The notes: generated by a model not told the origin, from the sequence alone. DNA of 64,000 nucleotides from Bog-532 sp036495425 (GCA_036495425.1 DASXMW010000031.1:5994-69993), one strand, 5' to 3'; positions 1-8,591 are shown, counted from the stretch's first letter. Made by a program: numbers and translations.

Positions 1-697
1 CGAGCGCACCACGGCCGGCGAGGCCCGCGCCCACTCGCTGCACGCCTACTTCCTGCGGCCGGGCGACACCGGGCGGCCGGTGGTGTTCCAGGTGGACCCG
101 CTGCAGGACGGCCGGACGTTCAGCCGCCGCCGGGTGACCGCGATCCAGGGCGGCCAGCCGATCTTGTGCCTGGAGGCCTCGTTCACCACCGACCTGGCCG
201 TCACCGGCTACCAGGTCAGCCCGCCCCAGGTCCCGCCTCCGGAGGACTGCCCGCCGATGGTGTGGCGGACCCGGGCCACCGGGCTGCGGCCGGACCGGCC
301 CTTCGACCTGCGCGCGGCCATCGCCGCCGACGCCGGACCGCCGCACTTCTCCGATGACCTGTGGTTCCGCACCCGCGGCGACGCCGGCGCCGAGCCGGAC
401 CAGGCGGGCACGGTGGGCTGGGGCCCGGTGAGCCGGACCGCGATCCTGGTGTATGTCAGCGACCTGACCTTCGTTTCGGGAATACTGCGCCCGCTCGGCC
501 GGCCCGACGTACCTCGCCTGACCTCCCTTGACCACGTGATGTGGTTCCACAACGAGCCGCGGCTGGACGACTGGCTGCTGTTCGCCAAGTCGACCCCGGC
601 CTCGGGCGCGCTGCGCGGGCTGGCGCAGGGCAGCATGTTCCACCGGGACGGCACGTTGATCGCGACCATGGCCCAGGAGGGCCTGGTCCACCATTGA
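1..697 (+). CDS. tesB: Acyl-CoA thioesterase II (TesB-type), 5' truncated
   Basis: The reading frame is open from base 2 to the TGA at 695-697, so the true start lies left of the window. About 231 codons are visible. Known family role: TesB-type double-hotdog enzymes hydrolyse acyl-CoA to free fatty acid and CoA in the cytosol. What is seen: an early hotdog segment ending in RTFSRRRVTAIQGGQ, then a C-terminal hotdog with SLDHVMWFHNEPR (the usual catalytic Asp region) and LATM-like DGTLIATMAQEGLV, where the Gln matches the third member of the Asp/Thr/Gln set. The gene is followed 31 bp later by a CoA-transferase gene on the same strand, which suggests a small acyl-CoA operon. Function is confident; substrate chain length is unknown. 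Confidence 0.9.
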   Translation, partial: ERTTAGEARAHSLHAYFLRPGDTGRPVVFQVDPLQDGRTFSRRRVTAIQGGQPILCLEASFTTDLAVTGYQVSPPQVPPPEDCPPMVWRTRATGLRPDRPFDLRAAIAADAGPPHFSDDLWFRTRGDAGAEPDQAGTVGWGPVSRTAILVYVSDLTFVSGILRPLGRPDVPRLTSLDHVMWFHNEPRLDDWLLFAKSTPASGALRGLAQGSMFHRDGTLIATMAQEGLVHH

Positions 698-720
698 AGA
701 CCACTGAAGACCACTGAAGG
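691..720 (+). repeat. Three tandem 10-bp units spanning a stop codon
   Basis: Units CCATTGAAGA, CCACTGAAGA and CCACTGAAGG lie head to tail at 691-700, 701-710 and 711-720. The first unit carries the thioesterase stop codon. Because the period is 10, the TGA trinucleotides at 695, 705 and 715 fall in three different frames. The last unit runs into the purine-rich ribosome-binding sequence of the next gene. Confidence 0.85.
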
Positions 721-728
721 GGGAAGGC

Positions 729-1829
729 ATGGCAGGTCCGCTGGCCGGGCTGCGGGTGGTCGAGCTGGCCAGCCTCGGCCCGGGGCCGCACGCGGCCATG
801 GTCCTGGGTGACCTGGGCGCCGACGTGGTGCGGGTGGACCGGCCCCGGCCGGGCTTCACCCTGGCCGGGGACCGGCCCGACTATCTGCTGCGCAACCGCC
901 GGTCGGTGACCGCCGACCTGAAGACCGAGGCCGGCCGGGACCTGGTGCTGCGGCTGGCGGCCCGGGCCGACGTGCTGCTGGAAGGCCTTCGTCCCGGGGT
1001 GGCCGAACGCCTGGGGGTGGGGCCGGAGCAGTGCCAGGCGGTCAACCCGGGCCTGGTCTACGGCCGGATGACCGGCTGGGGCCAGGACGGGCCGCTGGCC
1101 GACCGGTCCGGGCACGACCTGAACTACATCTCGCTGACCGGGGCCCTGCACGCCATCGGCCGGGCCACCGGGCCCCCGGCCGTGCCGCTCAACCTGGTCG
1201 GCGACTTCGGCGGCGGTTCGATGTTCCTGGTCACCGGGGTGCTGGCCGCGCTGTGGGAGCGGCAGCGGTCCGGCCGGGGCCAGGTGGTGGACGCGGCCAT
1301 GGTCGACGGGGCCAGCGTGCTGACCCAGATGATGTGGGCCTTCCGCGGCTGCGGGACCTGGACCGACGACCGCGAGGCCAACCTGCTCGACGGCGCGGCC
1401 CCGTTCTACGACACCTACACCTGCGCCGACGGCCGCTGGATCGCGGTCGGCGCGCTGGAGCCGCAGTTCTACGCGCAGTTTCTGGAAGGCCTGGGCCTCG
1501 ACCCGGAAGGCGAGGACCTGCCGCCCCAGCTGGACCGGTCCGGCTGGCCCCGGCTGCGGGCCCGGTTCACCGAAGTGATCGTGACCCGCACCCGGGACGA
1601 GTGGGCCGACGTGTTCGAGGGCACCGACGCCTGCGTGACCCCGGTCCTGTCGTTCGGCGAGGCCGGGGCCCATCCGCAGCTGGCCGCCCGGAACACGATC
1701 ATCACCGTGGGCGGGGTCGAGCAGGCCGCGCCCGCGCCCCGGTTCTCCCGTACCCCGGCGGGCGAGCCGGTCGCGCCGCGCCCGCCGGGGGCCGATCTGG
1801 ATGCCGTACTGGCCGACTGGGAGACCTGA
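729..1829 (+). CDS. CaiB/BaiF family (class III) CoA-transferase or AMACR-like racemase
   Basis: This 366-residue protein begins at an ATG preceded by GAAGGGGGAAGG. The N-terminal motif AGLRVVELASLGPGPHAAM and ADVVRVDRP are typical of family III CoA-transferases, as is the LKTEAGRDLVLRLAARADVLLEGLRPGVAERLG block (residues about 60-95) that precedes the CoA-binding region. GQVVDAAMVDGASVL is near residue 190. Length and the MTGWGQDGPLADRSGHDLNY block resemble alpha-methylacyl-CoA racemases more than carnitine CoA-transferases. The neighbouring thioesterase suggests work on branched or side-chain acyl-CoAs. Whether it transfers CoA or racemises cannot be decided from sequence alone. Confidence 0.88.
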   Translation: MAGPLAGLRVVELASLGPGPHAAMVLGDLGADVVRVDRPRPGFTLAGDRPDYLLRNRRSVTADLKTEAGRDLVLRLAARADVLLEGLRPGVAERLGVGPEQCQAVNPGLVYGRMTGWGQDGPLADRSGHDLNYISLTGALHAIGRATGPPAVPLNLVGDFGGGSMFLVTGVLAALWERQRSGRGQVVDAAMVDGASVLTQMMWAFRGCGTWTDDREANLLDGAAPFYDTYTCADGRWIAVGALEPQFYAQFLEGLGLDPEGEDLPPQLDRSGWPRLRARFTEVIVTRTRDEWADVFEGTDACVTPVLSFGEAGAHPQLAARNTIITVGGVEQAAPAPRFSRTPAGEPVAPRPPGADLDAVLADWET

Positions 1830-2084
1830 CCGGCTGTCCGCGATCGGGGTCAGCGCACCCGCGGTTCACGTGATCAGGCATCTCCACACCATCTCCACAT
1901 TCTGCCGACAGGGCCTACACCTCAATCAACTGAGTTGGATCAAGTTCCCAGGCCGGGCGGTGCGGAGCGGCGCCAGTGCCGGTCCTGGGCCGAACGGATA
2001 CGCGGGGGGGCTGTCCGCTCGGCTCTGGGGTCGCCCCGGCGGTGCCGTTCCCGGACGGGCCGCCTGGCCTGGGATGCTGCCCGG

Positions 2085-2771
2085 CTATCCGGGGGTGAAC
2101 GTGGCCACCAGGTAGGCCACCCCGAACGGGCCGTCCGCATAGAGCACGCCGGTGGCCGGGCGTCCCGGCCCGAGCGCGCCCGCCAGCACCTGCCAGGCCG
2201 GGCGGCCGGTGGCCATCAGGTCCCGGGCCAGCCCGGGATCCACCGCGACCAGCGCGGCCAGGTCGCCGTCCCAGACGGCCTGCTCGATCCCGGAATCGAA
2301 CGGGACCGCCCGCTCGTCCAGGTAGCCGGGGGCCGTGGTGCTCCGGCGGGCGCTGCCGTCCCCCAGGGCCAGCAGCGCGGTGCGGGGCGCGGCCCCGGCC
2401 AGCCGCTCCCCCAGCGCGGCGCAGGCGGCCGGCGGTTCGCGGTCGGAGACGCACTGCAGCAGGCGGGGCCCGGTGTACCCGGCCTGGTCGAGCAGGAGCG
2501 CGCCCAGGCCCAGCGGCAGCGGCAGACCAGGCACGCCGCCGCCCGGGCCGAGGGCCGGGGCGTAAGCGGACAGGTCCAGGCGGCTGCCCGGATCCCACTG
2601 GGCCGTCTCGGTGGCCGGGCCGGTCACCACCACCAGGTCCGGGTCGCCGGCAGCGAGCCAGGCCACGGCGCGGGCGCAGGCGTCGCGCAGTTCCGGCAGC
2701 AGCGGGTCACGCCCGGTCAGGTCGGGGGCCAGCAGCGGCGGGGCCGGGCACAGCGCGGCCCGGGTGATCAG
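2085..2771 (-). CDS. Class III extradiol dioxygenase subunit B-like protein, probable CTG start
   Basis: The frame can be read upstream to a CTG at 2771 that overlaps the FolP2 stop in the form CTGA. Translation from there starts M-ITRAALCPAPPLLAPDLTG, which matches the usual beginning of this actinobacterial family. The first ATG (2666) would remove the conserved start. The product is 228 residues. The family is related to LigB/MEMO-like extradiol dioxygenases, but I see no clear full set of metal ligands, so enzymatic activity is uncertain. It is the last gene of a four-gene reverse operon (acyl-CoA dehydrogenase, SDR, FolP2, this gene). The stop is TAG at 2085-2087. A convergent 255-bp gap separates it from the CoA-transferase gene. 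Confidence 0.72.
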   Translation of the reverse strand: MITRAALCPAPPLLAPDLTGRDPLLPELRDACARAVAWLAAGDPDLVVVTGPATETAQWDPGSRLDLSAYAPALGPGGGVPGLPLPLGLGALLLDQAGYTGPRLLQCVSDREPPAACAALGERLAGAAPRTALLALGDGSARRSTTAPGYLDERAVPFDSGIEQAVWDGDLAALVAVDPGLARDLMATGRPAWQVLAGALGPGRPATGVLYADGPFGVAYLVATFTPG

Positions 2772-3673
2772 GCCAGCCCCTTGAGGACGCGGGCCGGACG
2801 CAGGTCGCCCTTGACCGCGGCCACCATGTCGAGGGCCTGCCGGGTCTCGGCCACCTGGTGGGCGCGGAACATCCGGGCCCCGAGCCAGGCCGCCACCGAG
2901 GTCACGGCCAGCGTCCCGGCCAGCCGCTCCTCCAGCGGCACGCCGAGGGTCTCACCCACGAAGTCCTTGTTGGACACCGACACCAGCACCGGCCAGCCGG
3001 TGGCGGTCATGTCGGCCAGGCGCCGGGAGACCTCGAGCGAGTGCCAGGTGTTCTTGCCGAAGTCGTGGGCGGGGTCGATGAGGATGCGGCTGGGGTCGAC
3101 CCCGGCCTGCTCGGCCCGCCGGGCCAGGGTCAGCGTCCGGTCCAGGACGTCGGCCATGACGTCGGCGTAGGCGGCGCGGAACAGCCGGGTCCGCGGGCGC
3201 AGGCCGCCCGCGTGCGAGCAGACCAGCCCGGCGCCGAACTCGGCGGCCACCTCGGCCAGCTTGGGGTCCCAGCCGCTCCAGGTGTCGTTGAGCAGGTCGG
3301 CGCCGGCCGCGCACACGGCCCGGGCCACCTCGTGCCGCCAGGTGTCCACGCTGATGACCAGGTCCGGGTAGGCGGCCCGGACCGCCTCGATGAACGGCAC
3401 CGTGCGCCGGATCTCCTCGTCCACCGTGACCTCGGCGGCCGGGCGGGCGGGCACGCCGCCGACGTCGAGGACGTCGGCGCCCTCGGCCACCACCGCCTGC
3501 ACCCGGTCCAGGGCCGCGCCCTCGTCCCAGGTGATGCCGGGCCGGTAGAACGAGTCCGGGGTCCGGTTGACGATGGCCATGACCAGCGGCCGGGTGGCCG
3601 CGAACTCCTGGGTGCCGAGCCGCAGCGGCCCGGGCTCACGGTGCCCCCCGGCCCGGGCCGGGCGGTCGCCCAT
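2768..3673 (-). CDS. folP2: FolP2-type dihydropteroate synthase homologue
   Basis: This 301-residue TIM-barrel protein starts at ATG 3673, two bases after the upstream SDR stop. The pterin-binding signature appears as MAIVNRTPDSFY, and VLDVGGVPARP, SVDTWRHEVA, LLNDTWSGWDP and IDPAHDFGKNT follow in the family order. These variants match mycobacterial FolP2 rather than FolP1, whose signatures read NVTPDSFSDGG and related forms. FolP2 proteins studied in mycobacteria are reported not to provide dihydropteroate synthase activity, so a direct folate role should not be assumed. Its tight coupling to a dioxygenase-like gene and an SDR suggests a conserved but unexplained module. The 3' end overlaps the next gene by four bases. 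Confidence 0.88.
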   Translation of the reverse strand: MGDRPARAGGHREPGPLRLGTQEFAATRPLVMAIVNRTPDSFYRPGITWDEGAALDRVQAVVAEGADVLDVGGVPARPAAEVTVDEEIRRTVPFIEAVRAAYPDLVISVDTWRHEVARAVCAAGADLLNDTWSGWDPKLAEVAAEFGAGLVCSHAGGLRPRTRLFRAAYADVMADVLDRTLTLARRAEQAGVDPSRILIDPAHDFGKNTWHSLEVSRRLADMTATGWPVLVSVSNKDFVGETLGVPLEERLAGTLAVTSVAAWLGARMFRAHQVAETRQALDMVAAVKGDLRPARVLKGLA

Positions 3674-3675
3674 GC

Positions 3676-4368
3676 TCAGGACGCGCCGTAGACCGGGATG
3701 TGCGCGCCGGACACCACGTCGGAGCCGTCCTCGACCAGGAACCGGACCACCCGGGCGATCCGGGCCGGGGCCACCCAGGTCGAGTAGTCGGCGTCCGGCT
3801 GGGCGGCCCGGTTGCCGGGGGTGTCGATGGTGCCGGGCAGGATCGTGTTGACCCGCACCCCGTCCTTCTTGTACTCGGTGGCCAGCGCGTCGGCCAGGGC
3901 GATGACCGCGGCCTTGCCGGTCACGTAGCCGGCCGCGCCCGGGAACGGGCGCACCGCGGCCCGGCTGGACACGCACACCACCGACCCGCCGCCCCCGGCG
4001 ATCAGCTCGGGCAGGGCGGCCTGGGTGGTCACGTACAGCGGGCGCAGGTTGAGCTGGACCAGGCTCTCGAACTCCTCGATCGAGGTCTCGTGCACCCGGC
4101 CGCCGATCCCGAACCCGCCGACCAGGTTGACCACGGCCCGCAGCGGGGTGTCGGGCGCGGCGGACGCACGGGCCACCACCGCGCTGGCGTCGTCCGGGCT
4201 GGACAGGTCGGCCTGGACGGTCTCCAGCCGCGGCGCGTCCGGGAGGCGGGACAGCTCCTTCTCCGCCACCCAGGGCACGACCACCCGCCAGCCCGCGGCC
4301 AGCAGGTCCTCGACCACCGCGACCCCCAGCCCGCCCGAGCCGCCGGTTACGATCGCCGTTCCGTTCAT
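3676..4368 (-). CDS. Short-chain dehydrogenase/reductase
   Basis: This 230-residue Rossmann protein has TGGSGGLG near residue 9 for NAD(P) binding, a VNLVGGFGIGG strand, VSSRAAVRPFPG with the catalytic Ser, and YVTGK (Tyr-x-x-x-Lys). The C-terminal part (VRVNTILPGTIDTPGNR) is a standard SDR feature. Its ATG overlaps the acyl-CoA dehydrogenase stop by four bases, and its stop is two bases from folP2, so the three are surely co-transcribed. The substrate is not evident. Confidence 0.9.
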   Translation of the reverse strand: MNGTAIVTGGSGGLGVAVVEDLLAAGWRVVVPWVAEKELSRLPDAPRLETVQADLSSPDDASAVVARASAAPDTPLRAVVNLVGGFGIGGRVHETSIEEFESLVQLNLRPLYVTTQAALPELIAGGGGSVVCVSSRAAVRPFPGAAGYVTGKAAVIALADALATEYKKDGVRVNTILPGTIDTPGNRAAQPDADYSTWVAPARIARVVRFLVEDGSDVVSGAHIPVYGAS

Positions 4369-5516
4369 CTGGTCCCTTTCTGCAGCGCGCGAGCGATGAC
4401 CATCCGCTGGATCTGGTTGGTGCCTTCGAAGATCTGAGGCACCTTGGCCTCGCGCAGATAGCGTTCGGCCGGGAAGTCCCGGGTGTAGCCGTTGCCGCCC
4501 AGCACCTGCACGGCGTCGGTGGTGACCCGCATGGCCATGTCGGTGGCCACCAGCTTGGCGATCGACGCCTGCCGGTGGAACGGCAGGCCGCGGTCCCGGC
4601 GGCGGGCCGCGTCCAGGTAGGTGGCCCGGGCCGACTCCACCCCGGCCGCCATGTCGGCCAGCATGAACTGCAGGCCCTGGAAGCCGATGATCGGCTGCCC
4701 GAACTGGCTGCGGCCGCGGGCGTAGTCGACCGCCTCGTCCAGCGCGGCCTGGGCCAGCCCGACCGCGCAGGCGGCGATGCCGAGCCGCCCGGAGTCCAGC
4801 GCTTCCAGGGCGATCTTGAGGCCCTGGCCTTCGTCTCCCATCCGGCGGCCGGCCGGGACCCGGGCCTGGTCCAGCTGCAGCTGGGCGGTGGGTGAGGCGG
4901 TCAGCCCCATCTTGCGCTCGGGGGCGCCGAAGCCCAGGCCGGGGGTGCCCGCGTCCATCAGCAGGCAGGTCACGCCGCGGCCGCCGTCGTCGCTGGTGCG
5001 CACCATGACCGTGTAGAAGTCAGCCTGGCCCGCGTGCGTGATCCAGGCCTTGGTCCCGGTGACCAGGTAGTCGTCGCCGTCCCGACGGGCGCGGGCCGAC
5101 AGCGCGGCCGCGTCCGACCCCGCCTGCGGCTCGGACAGCGCGTAGGCCCCGAGCAGGTCGCCGCCCAGCTGGGCGGGCAGCCACTCATCACGCTGGGCGT
5201 CGGTTCCGAAGCGGGCCAGCGGGAAGCATGACATGGTGTGCACCGACAGCCCGACCCCGACCGTCATCCACGCGGCCGCGATCTCTTCCAGCGCCTGCAG
5301 GTACACCTCGTAGGGCACGTCACCGCCGCCCCAGCGCTCCGGGTACGGCAGCCCCAGCAGCCCGCTCTGGCCCAGCAGCTTGAACTTCTCCCGCGGGAAC
5401 CGGCCCTGCGCCTCGGCCTCGCTGGCGGCCGGCTTCAGCTCGTCGCGGGCGATCTCCCGCGCCAGGTCGACCAGCGCCTCGGATTCATCGTCAGGAAGCA
5501 TCCGCTCGGCAGGCAT
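4365..5516 (-). CDS. Acyl-CoA dehydrogenase
   Basis: This 383-residue flavoenzyme would catalyse alpha,beta-dehydrogenation of an acyl-CoA, passing electrons to ETF. The three domains are visible: an N-terminal helical part with LGLPYPERWGGGDV, a middle beta domain with YALSEPQAGSDAAAL and KAWITHAGQADFYTV, and a C-terminal helical domain with VQVLGGNGYTRDFPAERYLREAK and IFEGTNQIQRMVIARAL, whose Glu is the usual catalytic base position. It heads the operon leading to SDR, FolP2 and the dioxygenase-like gene, although the 21-bp gap to the upstream unknown gene leaves open a longer transcript. Confidence 0.93.
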   Translation of the reverse strand: MPAERMLPDDESEALVDLAREIARDELKPAASEAEAQGRFPREKFKLLGQSGLLGLPYPERWGGGDVPYEVYLQALEEIAAAWMTVGVGLSVHTMSCFPLARFGTDAQRDEWLPAQLGGDLLGAYALSEPQAGSDAAALSARARRDGDDYLVTGTKAWITHAGQADFYTVMVRTSDDGGRGVTCLLMDAGTPGLGFGAPERKMGLTASPTAQLQLDQARVPAGRRMGDEGQGLKIALEALDSGRLGIAACAVGLAQAALDEAVDYARGRSQFGQPIIGFQGLQFMLADMAAGVESARATYLDAARRRDRGLPFHRQASIAKLVATDMAMRVTTDAVQVLGGNGYTRDFPAERYLREAKVPQIFEGTNQIQRMVIARALQKGTR

Positions 5517-5537
5517 GCTGCCACGCTAGCCGGGAGG

Positions 5538-6251
5538 TTATTGAGCTGCCACATCGGGCGGGCGGCCCGCCGCGGCTGCCCCTGGTTCGGCCGGCTCACC
5601 GGGCCGGTGACCTTCGTCTCCAGCGCCGCGGGGAAGCAGGGGTATCCCATGGCCGATGGCGATGACCAGGTGCGGGCTGATCCTTCGCCTTGCTTTGACG
5701 AGATCCACGTTCCCACCGGGCACTTCCAGCGAGAGCGAGCCGGTGACTTCGCAGTCTCCGGTTTTCAGCGCCGTGAGCAGACCGTTCCAGATGACCAGGG
5801 CGGCTACCTCGATGTCGAAGACCACGGTCAGCTGGAACCGGAAGGTGTGCACGTTGACGCCGTCGACGAGCAGGTCAATGGTGGGTTCGTGCGCTGAGGT
5901 GACCCGGTGTGTGCCGAGCTGGACGATCTCCCGCCGGCCGGGCGCCTGCCTGGTCTGCCGGGCGGCGTTGACGATTCGTTTCCGCGTCCGCCAGCCGTAG
6001 ATGAGCAGGTCGCCCAGGTCCAAGTCGAGCAAGCCCGCCGCGGCTGAGGCGAGCTGCTCTTCGGCGGCGTCGCGTCCCTGCCGGGTCAACCTGGCCAGCT
6101 CGCCGCCGCACTGCTTAAGCACGTCGTGATCGGAGAGCAGCTGCCGGAGCTGATCGAGGTCGTCCTCGGAGCCGTCGCTCAGCAGGAACGTCCGGATGGA
6201 CAGGCCGTTCTGCGGGGCGGCTGAGGCCATCTGCGGGTTGGACCAGGTCAT
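5538..6251 (-). CDS. Unrecognised 237-residue protein
   Basis: I do not recognise this family. The ATG overlaps the stop of the upstream membrane-anchored protein (ATGA), so the two are translationally linked. The N-terminal 90 residues look helical and rich in Leu and Gln/Glu (LDQLRQLLSDHDVLKQ). A basic stretch YGWRTRKRIVNAARQ follows. The middle (residues about 110-190) looks beta-rich, with TIDLLVDGVNVHTFRFQLTV and VFDIEVAALVIWNGLLTAL. No signal peptide or membrane span is present. The last 40 residues are Gly/Pro-rich and low in order. The linkage to a surface protein suggests a joint role. Confidence 0.75.
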   Translation of the reverse strand: MTWSNPQMASAAPQNGLSIRTFLLSDGSEDDLDQLRQLLSDHDVLKQCGGELARLTRQGRDAAEEQLASAAAGLLDLDLGDLLIYGWRTRKRIVNAARQTRQAPGRREIVQLGTHRVTSAHEPTIDLLVDGVNVHTFRFQLTVVFDIEVAALVIWNGLLTALKTGDCEVTGSLSLEVPGGNVDLVKARRRISPHLVIAIGHGIPLLPRGAGDEGHRPGEPAEPGAAAAGRPPDVAAQ

Positions 6252-7111
6252 CGGGACACCTCCTCGTACTGGTGATTTCCGCGGTGGTCGAGGTGCGGGT
6301 CCAGCCTGACCGAAACCGACGAATGGCCTGGCCGTCGTTCAACGCCGGTCGACAGCGAGACGGACCGCCCCGTTTGCACGCGGACGTGCTTGCTGACCCA
6401 GCCCCGGGTTCGTCGGCCATGCAGGAGCGACGAGGCCCGGACCGCGAGCAGGGCGGCCAGGGCGAGACCGGTGCCGGTGCCGCCGATCAACGCGGCCGGC
6501 ACCCATGGTCCGCTGGTGTGACCCTGGTCCTGCGGTGGCACCACCACGGCTGAGGATGGCGATGGCGAGGCGCCCTGATTGGTGCCGGCCGGGGTCGGGC
6601 TCGCAGCTGCCGAGCTGGCCGATGTCGAGCTGGCTGAGGCTGAATTCGGGGTCGGTGATGCCGGAGGGGGGGTCGGGGTCGGCGAGGTGGAGGTAGGCAG
6701 CGAAGCGACCACTTCTACAATTTGTGAGGCGAACGCTTTGCCCCAATGGCTTGAGCACTGGGCCGTCACGTCGAGCGGACCGGGCTGGATGTCAGCCGGA
6801 ATCGTCGCCGACTCCGTGAAACTGCCAGCTGACATGGTGACGGAGCCCAGGGGCACCAGGTCGTTGCCTGCTGTCTCAGCGTTCAGCGTCACCACCGAAC
6901 CGTCAATAGCGGCTAGTGGCCCGGCCGAATCGGATGGGCTCGGCTCGGGCGCGGTGCACGCGTCGAAGCCGCTGCCGCTGATGACCACGTTCCCGCCGGG
7001 CTCGATGCTTGACGGTGAAACGACTATCACGGGCCCTTGAGCGGCAGCAGCTATCGCGAGGGCCGCCGACAGGGCGGCCAGCCCGCTAGCCAGAATTCTT
7101 CGCAAACGCAT
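6248..7111 (-). CDS. Secreted, membrane-anchored protein with IPT/TIG-like domain
   Basis: Starting at ATG 7111 the product has a signal peptide (MRLRRILASGLAALSAALA). A single beta-sandwich-like region follows, opening with VVSPSSIEPGGNVVISGSGF, which resembles IPT/TIG or Big-type folds. Next come a long Ser/Thr/Pro/Ala linker (about residues 130-190), one transmembrane segment (ALIGGTGTGLALAALLAV) and a basic cytoplasmic tail. An alternative ATG at 7132 adds seven residues. The layout is that of a cell-surface protein anchored by its C-terminal membrane span. The next gene overlaps it by four bases. Function unknown. Confidence 0.75.
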   Translation of the reverse strand: MRLRRILASGLAALSAALAIAAAAQGPVIVVSPSSIEPGGNVVISGSGFDACTAPEPSPSDSAGPLAAIDGSVVTLNAETAGNDLVPLGSVTMSAGSFTESATIPADIQPGPLDVTAQCSSHWGKAFASQIVEVVASLPTSTSPTPTPPPASPTPNSASASSTSASSAAASPTPAGTNQGASPSPSSAVVVPPQDQGHTSGPWVPAALIGGTGTGLALAALLAVRASSLLHGRRTRGWVSKHVRVQTGRSVSLSTGVERRPGHSSVSVRLDPHLDHRGNHQYEEVSR

Positions 7112-7244
7112 CCATATCACCGCCGCACCCATACGGAGCAGGCAGCGGCGGTATAGATACAGGGCTGGGCGCGGCCCCGAAATTTACGCCTGGATATTCG
7201 TGACCTGCAGCTGGGCTCCAGCCGCAGCCAGCAGGACGGTCGTG

Positions 7245-7391
7245 GGCCTCGGCCCAGCCGCTGCTGTCCCGCAGACGGTACCGGGCGTACTAGCGGATGG
7301 TTTCCAGCAGCCAGAACCGCGGCTCGTCCCGGTAGGTCTCCGGCTGCACCAGGCTGCTGCCGACCAGCACGACCAGCGCCCCGGATTCATC
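7245..7391 (-). pseudogene. Remnant of a LuxR/AfsR-type NB-ARC ATPase regulator
   Basis: Read on the minus strand from about 7391, the translation includes GALVVLVGSSLVQPET, then EPRFWLLETIR, an in-frame TAG at 7290-7292, and YARYRLRDSSG. Large ATPase-type regulators carry the block LVDKSLV...EPRF.LLETIREYA. The TAG stands where their Glu codon would be. No ATPase or HTH domain remains, so this is a decayed fragment between the surface-protein genes and the MFS gene. Confidence 0.65.
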
Positions 7392-7397
7392 GCCAGG

Positions 7398-8591
7398 TTA
7401 ACCGTGGGTCGCGCCCCGGTGTTCATGCAGGGCGGCCGGGACGACGGCCAGGACAACGAGGCCGGTCAGGGCGAAGGCGACCGGGTAGCCGGTGGCCGTG
7501 GCGAACAGGCCGAAGGCGGCCGGGCCGGCGCCGTAGCCCGCGTCGTAAGCCAGGTTCCAGCGGGCGCTGGCCTGGGCCTCGGGCAGTCGCTCGAGCATCA
7601 GCGCCAGCGTCGCGCCCTCGATGACGCCGAAGCCGGCGCCGAACAGCACCATGCTGGCCATGACCAGGACCGGGGACGACAACCCCAGCATCGCGGCCAG
7701 GCCGAGCACCGACACGATCAGGGCCGGGACGAGCAGCCGGCCGTGGCCGTAACGGTCGCCGTGCCGCCCGGCCTGCCAGCGGCTCAGCGTGGCCACCACC
7801 GACTGGACCAGCAGGGCCACCGAGCAGAGGCTGGCCGGGATGCCCTTGGCCAGCGGGAGGAACGAGTCGACCACGCCGGCCGCGACTGTGCAGGCGGCGA
7901 AGATCAGCGGCAGCCGCAGCGCCGGGCCGGACCGGGACCGGGCCGGGCCGCGCGACGAACGGCCCTGGCTCTGGCCGCGGCCGGGCAGCCAGCGGATCGC
8001 GGCCACGGGCAGCAGGCCGGAGACCGCGGCCAGCGCGGCCACCACGGTGGCCAGGTGGTGACCGGCCAGCCAGACCCCGGTGGGCAGCGCGAGCACGGCC
8101 GGGACCCCGGCCACCAGGCCGAGCAGGCCGAGTCCTTCGCCGCGCCGGTCCGGCGGCAGCAGCGTGGCGGTCAGCGCGCCGGTGGCCACCCCGCACAGGC
8201 CGAAACCGACCCCGCGCACCAGGCTGACGGCGAGCAGGACCGCGGGCGGCTCGGGGGCGAGCAGGACCAGGGCCGGGAGGCCGAGCAGTACGGCCCCGGT
8301 CACGATCATCGTCCGGTAGCCGAGCCGGCGGATTCCGGGGGCGGCGACGGCCTCGGCGGCCACCGTGCCGAGCAGCAGCGATCCGGTGATCAGCCCGGCG
8401 CCGGAACTGCTGGCCCCGGCCGCCGCGGCCAGCATCGGCATGACCGACAGCAGCAGGAAGAAGCTGCTCAAGGACGTGAACTCGGCCGCGAAGGACAGGG
8501 CCAGCGGCAGGCTGAGGAGCCGGGACCGGGGGTGGTCCGGGGCCGGTGGACGGGGCCGGATGGCGGGCGGGGCGGGCGTGACGGTGCTCAT
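7398..8591 (-). CDS. MFS transporter
   Basis: This 397-residue protein (start ATG 8591) has about twelve hydrophobic segments, for example FAAEFTSLSSFFLLLSVMPML, MIVTGAVLLGLPALVLLA and ALTGLVVLAVVPAALHEH. A central basic cytoplasmic loop, RWLPGRGQSQGRSSRG, separates the two halves. The RRLGYR loop after TM2 resembles the MFS motif A region. It is divergently paired with a MocR-type regulator 47 bp away, so it may export a compound linked to vitamin B6 or amino-acid sensing. Its substrate cannot be told from sequence. Confidence 0.85.
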   Translation of the reverse strand: MSTVTPAPPAIRPRPPAPDHPRSRLLSLPLALSFAAEFTSLSSFFLLLSVMPMLAAAAGASSSGAGLITGSLLLGTVAAEAVAAPGIRRLGYRTMIVTGAVLLGLPALVLLAPEPPAVLLAVSLVRGVGFGLCGVATGALTATLLPPDRRGEGLGLLGLVAGVPAVLALPTGVWLAGHHLATVVAALAAVSGLLPVAAIRWLPGRGQSQGRSSRGPARSRSGPALRLPLIFAACTVAAGVVDSFLPLAKGIPASLCSVALLVQSVVATLSRWQAGRHGDRYGHGRLLVPALIVSVLGLAAMLGLSSPVLVMASMVLFGAGFGVIEGATLALMLERLPEAQASARWNLAYDAGYGAGPAAFGLFATATGYPVAFALTGLVVLAVVPAALHEHRGATHG

